Assembly: GCF_026914265.1 (NCBI RefSeq)
Contig: NC_069131.1
Location: forward strand, 3,445,501-3,509,500
Length of the DNA: 64,000 bases
Direction: 5' to 3'
From: Mya arenaria
Taxonomy: Eukaryota > Mollusca > Bivalvia > Myida > Myidae
Part shown: piece by piece, positions 58,850 through 64,000 of the stretch
Layout: each line of letters begins with the position of its first letter
Position numbering within the stretch: the stretch's first letter is position 1
Position numbers and translations under genes: made by a program
The notes under the pieces: generated by a model
Database searches by the model: none
Told to the model about the DNA's origin: nothing
What the model saw: only the letters and a program-made list of their open reading frames with translations

Positions 58850-59110
58850 TTTATATGAACAATTACAGATCTCAGTAGCCAAAAGTTTACACATAATCCC
58901 CGTTTAATGGCAAAAGGTAAACGCCAAAGACATTGAACACAAAAAAAATCTCAAACAAGAAACATGGAACAACAGTACAAAACTGCACAAATGCAGTGCA
59001 TATATTAAAAATGTTAGTGTGTTTAACAAGGATTGTTAGGTACCACCTTGGAACGGTCAGTTAAATGTAAATTTACTGGTGGTTTAAACTTATTTTAAAG
59101 CACAACCTCA
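58850..59110 (-). repeat. Dispersed bivalve repeat, inverted copy
   Basis: Reverse complement of 52140-52330: 'cagtagccaaaagtttacac', 'caagaaacatggaacaacag' and 'accaccttggaacggtcagt' match. Confidence 0.8.
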
Positions 59111-59220
59111 CTCTTATTCCGAATAAGGTAGAAACTTAAATGGTAAATCTAATCAAAGTATGCATTTACTTTAGAAAATTTAATAACAAAACAAATAATA
59201 AAAAACTAAAAAGTAAACCT

Positions 59221-59534
59221 GAAAGCTGCACTCTCACAGAATTTACGTTTCAAAAATCCATGTAAACCAGTTATATAAGACTGCTGAAAGAAGATCACAG
59301 AGTTTTATATTTATGTTCAAAAATTTATGTTTTATGCATTATTCTTAAACCGTTAGTAACGGTGTAAGCCATAAAACAATAATTTTGGAACGGCAATATG
59401 AAAATCCGCGATCTGATCTTTTTTCAGCAGTCTTTTATCACTGGTTTGCAGATTTTAACGCAAAAGATGCTCTTTCCAAGACAAAAAAATAAAACAGTTG
59501 TAAAAATGGTATATCTGTGATATTGCAGCTTTAA
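59221..59534. mobile_element. MITE, 'TTAAAGCTGC' family, copy 4
   Basis: It starts 'gaaagctgcactctcacaga' and ends 'atattgcagctttaa'. It contains 'gctgaaagaagatca' and its inverted 'gatctgatcttttttcagc', so the interior is itself partly palindromic. Confidence 0.8.
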
Positions 59535-59837
59535 GTACTTCTATGGTTAAAAAACTATCTGCTGACGAAAAAATACAGTTCAGAGTACCTAATGCAAAAT
59601 CTTCTCAAAGTCATGATGCAGTTATTTTTTAAAAACTATTACAATCTAGATAAGTCAGTGTCATATGTTGATTTTACACTTGCAAAACGTTTTGCCGAAG
59701 ACAATCCAGTTAGTGTAACTGCAATACGCATTCAAACAAGGATTGTATTTCCATCAACATTTGGACTTTTGTGTGTGGTATGAAGTTGATTTAATACCGT
59801 AATAACATGATTACAATTTTTTCTCAGGATCAGAAAA

Positions 59838-59915
59838 TAATGCAATTATTGCCGGGTTTGATCTAGGGATCCCTTGCTTCCAAGTCACACTCACCATCAA
59901 CTGAGCTAACCGGTC
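59838..59915 (-). repeat. tRNA-derived SINE head, duplicated copy
   Basis: Reverse complement: 'ggttagctcagttgatggtg' (A box) ... 'agggatccctagatcaaacc' (decayed B box). Orthologous in position to 53750-53835. Confidence 0.6.
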
Positions 59916-60229
59916 CTCTTACACACATTGTCTCTGTACAGTTACGTAATGAAACATTATAATGAAAAACGAATTTTAAATCCAAAACATGTTGATGTAG
60001 CTATGACTTTCTCTGTCATATTTTACAAATGTTTGATACCTTATCCCCTGTGTGATGTTTATGTTAAACGATTTTCCTCCATACAATATTGTCTACGCAA
60101 ACATCATGTTCATAGTTGTGTTTTAAAGCTTTTAAAACACTTTGTGTTTAAAAGAATGTGCATGGTGCTCAGTTCATGCACTTTCCTTGTAGCAGGAACT
60201 GCAGATGTGTGTATTTGCATACTATGAGA

Positions 60230-60725
60230 TGGTGTAAAGCTCATGTTTTATTACATCAACGTCTATTTTAAAACTGCCCATGACGTCTGAATCAGGACAA
60301 AGTAACACCACCAAAAGGTTGAAACCCGACTGGGTAAATGCAGTTTGAAGTTAAAATCGGATTAAACCCACCACGTAATTGGACTGCAAACGAAAACTAA
60401 ATTCGTCAACAGCCATGATTTCCGGCAATTCTGTTGGGATGGCATTCTAGTTTCTGATGGTTTGCGGGTGGATATTGTTTTGCAGTGATCCCCGACAGGT
60501 GTGATGGGAGGCCATTCCATTCTCGAATTGTGCACAGAAGCAAGCCGTTTTTGTATTGATTTCCGATTGGAATGATGTGACAGCGATCCAGTCCCTGATG
60601 TTGCGCGGGAGAACGCTGATTTTTGCAGGGATCTCTGTCAGGTGAAGTGGGAGGGTGTTCCAGGGACTGATGGTGCGCTGAAGGAAACTGATTTTTATTT
60701 TGCTTTGATCTTCGGCAGGTACCAA
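60230..60725. repeat. Flank segment plus short 71-bp-type repeat block (copy R)
   Basis: 'tttgatgtgcacat'-like flank text, 'aagtaacaccaccaaaaggt' and 'aaacgaaaactaaattcgtc' match 54210-54330. About four to five diverged repeat units follow ('gcgatccagtccctgatgtt'). Confidence 0.75.
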
Positions 60726-60729
60726 AAGC

Positions 60730-61315
60730 AAAACAAATAATTAAAAGAACAGATAATTATTCACACATCCAAACAGCACATTCCATAGCTACCTCAAACC
60801 TTACAAAATCAAGCTGACCCTTACTTTTATACATGGAACTGTGTCAATAACTAGACCGAAATGTTCAAACATATGGAAAGTGCACTGTGAAATGGATTAT
60901 TAAATGCATAAGCGAAACCATACTCATTTAACTATTTTTAACATTGGAAAACGAGTACTTATACTTTATTACAGTCTACAAAGGTCTTTTTAACATAGAT
61001 TTTAGTATGATGTTATTACTATGGTTAATTTCAAACCAGTATTTTATAATAATTTCGTACTTGAATTGAAATATAAAATATACATCTTCCTAGTGCTCCA
61101 TACTTGTATTACAGCGTTACATGTAGTCATTTTAACATGTAATAATCGTTTTCAGAATTTTAAATGTATTCGTTTTATTTCGTTGGATTTAGTAAAGCCT
61201 AATATTTCAGATGCATAATTTAATATTGAGCTGACAACATCAAACAATTGACACAATATCTTAGGCTGGAAAACGTATCCTTTGCATTTATATAATCAAA
61301 GATGCAAGTAAATTT
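60730..61315. other. Intergenic sequence, no gene seen
   Basis: AT-rich, nothing recognised on either strand. Confidence 0.45.
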
Positions 61316-61318
61316 AAC

Positions 61319-61495
61319 CTAATGGCTACTATGCACTCTATCTAAAGAGGCCCTAACAGAGGCACTGACAGGTACATATTCTGCATCGACATATATTCCG
61401 TTAATATCATCATGTTCAATGATATCACACGTATTAACGAATTTGGAATTTAAGTCACCAGAAATGTATACACAAACATTTAGTTTTACAATCCA
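61319..61495 (-). pseudogene. LINE endonuclease C-terminal fragment
   Basis: The minus-strand frame gives 'VYISGDLNSKFVNTCDIIEH' then 'DDINGIYVDAEY' and 'ASLDRVHSSH' before a stop. GDxNSR-type and DxxxxSH blocks are the distal catalytic motifs of the APE-like endonuclease of non-LTR elements. The proximal half is absent. Confidence 0.7.
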
Positions 61496-61564
61496 TGAAT
61501 CCGTGCACGTTCCACGTTTATCTAATCGCCGTCGTACTCCTAGGCCCTCACAGCGGTCCCGTCG

Positions 61565-61620
61565 ATGTAGAGTGTCGTAGGCAAGTAACGCCCGTTTTTG
61601 GTGTCGTAGGCAAGAAACGC
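61565..61620. repeat. 33-bp direct duplication
   Basis: 'gtgtcgtaggcaag(t/a)aacgcccg' occurs twice, 33 bp apart. Confidence 0.8.
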
Positions 61621-61744
61621 CCGATTTCTCAGCTGTCTTCCCTTCCGCATCTTCTGGATCAGATTCCGCTTCCTCTGGACCGTATCTTAGAGAAACACTC
61701 GAAACACATGACCATCATTACTCTTGTGGTGCTTTGCCTGATGC

Positions 61745-61960
61745 CAGTTAGGGTGAATCACAATATGGCGGAGGGGCTGGGGTATTAGGATAAAAGTTAA
61801 ACTATGTTTGATAACAGGCCGAGTAAATCACAATACGGATGGGTTTTAGGACAGAAATACTTTGATTGATGTCAGGCCAGGTAAATCACAATACGGTGGG
61901 GGATTTAATGATACAAGTAACACTGTTTTGTTGTCAGATCGGGTGAACACACAATAAGAG
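61745..61960. repeat. Irregular 58-70 bp tandem repeat, 4 units
   Basis: 'ggccgagtaaatcacaatac' variants lie at about 61754, 61824, 61882 and 61945. Confidence 0.75.
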
Positions 61961-61969
61961 GTGATTGTA

Positions 61970-63300
61970 GTACAAAAGTGTATACTAGTTTGTTAATTGT
62001 AAACAAAACAACCATGAATAAAAACTCGAGCTTAGTGTTATATAAAGAAACTTTGTTTGTGTTAGAATCTTTATTCAAAATCAATACATACACATGTATA
62101 ACAAACACAAATGTTAAGTGATAAAATTTCTAAATATTCCATTTATGGAAAACATTAATAAGTGATAACAAGATTGTAAGCGCGTATTTGAATGCTAAAT
62201 AAGCAAAAAATATTAATTGATTGGTTGGTGGGTGCTTAAAGATTTATTGCGATCTACAGATGTCTCATCAGGTAGAATTTATGTGTATTCTGCACCTTTC
62301 TTACAAATTGAACTCTCAGATGTATCCTTCATAAAAAAACATTTATTTATTAGTTCGTTTTGGTATATTTGAACAATTGTTTTAATTGTGGGAAACCTTA
62401 TTTGTGGAGAAAGAGAGGATCTTAATTTTTTTTAAATAAAAACAATGCATCCCGGAATAATGACATTCAAATAAGTGAAACCAATTTAATATAGATGATT
62501 GAAATACTCTTGTCAGGCGGGTAATACAATTGACCTTTTAAAGTAAAATCGAAATCAATAAGAGGCTTACAATTATTCTAAAACTGAATCATTGCTTTAT
62601 TGATTGACAATTTTGTTAGTTTTCAGAGTGGACTAACTGAAAGACTCGTTGAGTAGTAATATCAGATTCATTTTATTCCAGCAGGGTTTGCTTGAGTTTT
62701 AATACAATTTTACAGACGTCAACGTTATGACATATCGCAATATCACTTTCACCTCCGACAACACATGACTTTTGCATGAACATTACATTGTGCTAGTAAA
62801 TATTTGCGTTTTGAAATATAAATAGATAGATAGATTTGTATCAACACAATTGCACAATTGGCATTGCAATAAAGAGACATACAGCTCTAAAACAACAAGC
62901 ATGAATATATAAAGCCATGTCAATCATTTTAAAAAATGAATGATATCACACAAAAACACACTCTTATTTCCCTTGTGGTCCTTAAAATACATTGTGTGAC
63001 ATAAGAACACGTTGTAACAATATTAAATTATCACAGCAGGGTTATCGAAGAAAGACATTGAGTTAAATATATTAATATTAAATTGAACAAATAGCTAAAA
63101 TTAAAAAAAAATAAAACGTAATTTTGACAAGAATTGTTGAAAAGTTAATGAAGTGATTAATTAAGTAAAGAAAATAGCAATGTATAAGTGATCGCCGTAA
63201 ATCGAGAGATATAGTTACTTAACTCTTATCTTAAGATTAATATGATAACATCCATAAATATCACAGTTAAGTATCTTTCGATATAAAAAACTATCACACT
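61970..63300. other. Possible 3' UTR and intergenic sequence of the Ly6-like gene
   Basis: No coding seen. On the minus strand AATAAA occurs at about 62596-62601, about 700 bp beyond the Ly6 stop. Whether it is used is unknown. The rest is AT-rich. Confidence 0.4.
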
Positions 63301-63522
63301 CTACAGAAATACTGTAATTATCAATCCCACAAGGCCGACAACTCTTGACAAGTACATGTTCTGAGCGCTGTTACAGAAGTCTGTTCGACAATAGCAGGTC
63401 TGCGAGTCTATCCCGGCAATTTCATCAGAGCACCCATCGCCTATAGTTGAGAGGTCGCACGTTCGTATTATTGTACTACTGTAATCTGAAGCAGAACAAC
63501 GAGTAATAAGACTTACGCATTT
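63301..63522 (-). CDS. Ly6/uPAR (three-finger) GPI-anchored protein, terminal exon
   Basis: The minus-strand frame after the acceptor 'gatatatttcag' reads 'KCVSLITRCSASDYSSTIIR', 'TCDLSTIGDGCSDEIAGIDS' and 'QTCYCRTDFCNSAQNMYLSR', then 'VVGLVGLIITVFL' and stop (73 residues). CYCRTDFCNSA is the Ly6 C-terminal consensus (CxC-x-TD-x-CN). The following hydrophobic tail is the GPI-attachment signal, with the Ser-Ala after CN a likely site. The signal peptide and first-finger exons must lie further right, between here and beyond 64000. Such proteins sit on the outer membrane leaflet or modulate receptors and channels (family knowledge). It enters in phase 0. Confidence 0.85.
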   Translation of the reverse strand, partial: KCVSLITRCSASDYSSTIIRTCDLSTIGDGCSDEIAGIDSQTCYCRTDFCNSAQNMYLSRVVGLVGLIITVFL

Positions 63523-63529
63523 CTGAAAT

Positions 63530-64000
63530 ATATCTTTTTTTGTATAACGGTTTGAAATGTAAAAGGGAAGGTATTACCGTTTGTTTAATTCAATCATAAC
63601 ATTCTGGACAGTATCGAGTTCATGTTAAGGCTATTCATTTTTCTGAGTTTTTTTATGCAGGACCCACCTTTTATTAAATTCCTGGAAACAGGACCAAGAT
63701 AAAAACACTGCTTTGGCTTGGTACTCATTGTGATAAAAATCTAATTTTAGAGTAAGCCGGTTTTTATTTCAGTTAAATACAAAATAAATCTTCGTTTTGT
63801 AAAAATGAATTATAATAAGTACAAACCTTTTTCACGATCTATATGAGTATGCCTTATTTTCAGTTCACAAGAGTGTTTTCTAATATCATTATTTTTGCAA
63901 ATTGCATGTATCCTAAAGGGACGGGTTTTAGTGATATAGTCTTATGATTTACTACACCCCTACATTTTTTGAATGTATCGTATCAAAATACCACCCCCAC
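63530..64000. other. Intron of the Ly6-like gene, no further exon found
   Basis: No Cys-rich, splice-bounded segment on the minus strand up to the window edge. Confidence 0.5.

Larger units (their letters stand above)
56180..58900. repeat. Second copy of the C19orf12-like segment (diverged)
   Basis: Collinear blocks shared with 50640-53480 include 'tttccataat', 'ggggtcgattgcacg', 'ccagccgtggttgtccga', 'gcgatcccaaaag', 'cagacggttt' and 'ccgccaggctactggcat'. The glycine-zipper exon has no counterpart. A second-order duplication of about 330 bp, 'ggccagccatggatgtccga' (57143 and 57464), is present only here. Confidence 0.8.

Noticed and set aside
61495..61788. 97-codon plus-strand frame with hydrophobic start
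   Set aside because: It crosses a 33-bp direct duplication and the start of a tandem repeat; no family or splice support.

Overview
The window looks like AT-rich nuclear DNA of a bivalve mollusc, probably a clam-type heterodont (inference). Support comes from intron-rich gene structures and LINE, MITE, SINE and LTR relics. It also carries bivalve-style tandem-repeat elements resembling the 'pearl' family of oysters: about 145-160 bp monomers, then an (ACGG)n tetranucleotide, then a terminal hairpin. There is no operon, phage or CRISPR content. Almost everything is non-coding repeat, and all exon calls come from splice-site and reading-phase reasoning by eye.

Three host genes can be supported. 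(1) A plus-strand, six-coding-exon gene runs from 5912 to 44522. It would encode a 353-residue secreted protein: signal peptide, PAN/apple-like cysteine domain, short Cys-rich linker, fibrinogen-like 'SGAY...VYCDFD' segment and a C-terminal domain I do not recognise. All five junctions keep the reading phase. (2) A plus-strand, three-exon gene at 50526-53016 would encode a 131-residue glycine-zipper membrane protein resembling the C19orf12 family. A decayed second copy of the locus follows at 56.2-60.7 kb, and the 3' flank of what looks like a third copy is at 1-1165. (3) The last exon of a minus-strand Ly6/three-finger GPI-anchored protein lies at 63301-63522.

Layout: 1-1165, 71-bp-type tandem repeat block; 3.7-4.8 kb, tandem repeats; 5.9-6.2 kb, exon 1 of the PAN gene; 6.2-31.6 kb, a huge intron 1. 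Nearly all of intron 1 is bracketed by an inverted pair of similar termini (6896 and 31196). It holds MITEs, a 5-kb pearl-like element with a 25-monomer higher-order array, a second 145-bp array, a four-level nest of transposons at 27.05-30.2 kb, and minus-strand exon-like segments including a DUF7869-like relic. Exons 2-4 follow at 31.6-37.0 kb, with a 2.7-kb 38-bp minisatellite between exons 3 and 4. A minus-strand LINE relic joined to a small LTR (TRIM-like) remnant is at 38.6-42.0 kb. Exons 5-6 are at 43.1-44.5 kb. From 45 to 50 kb there are SINE, LINE and LTR relics, then the C19orf12-like segmental duplication, then repeats up to the Ly6 exon.

The genes show no evidence of working together. 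The main interest is structural: inverted ends around a 24-kb intron insert, dated nesting of elements, eight-monomer higher-order repeats in two unrelated arrays, and a gene-plus-satellite segmental duplication.
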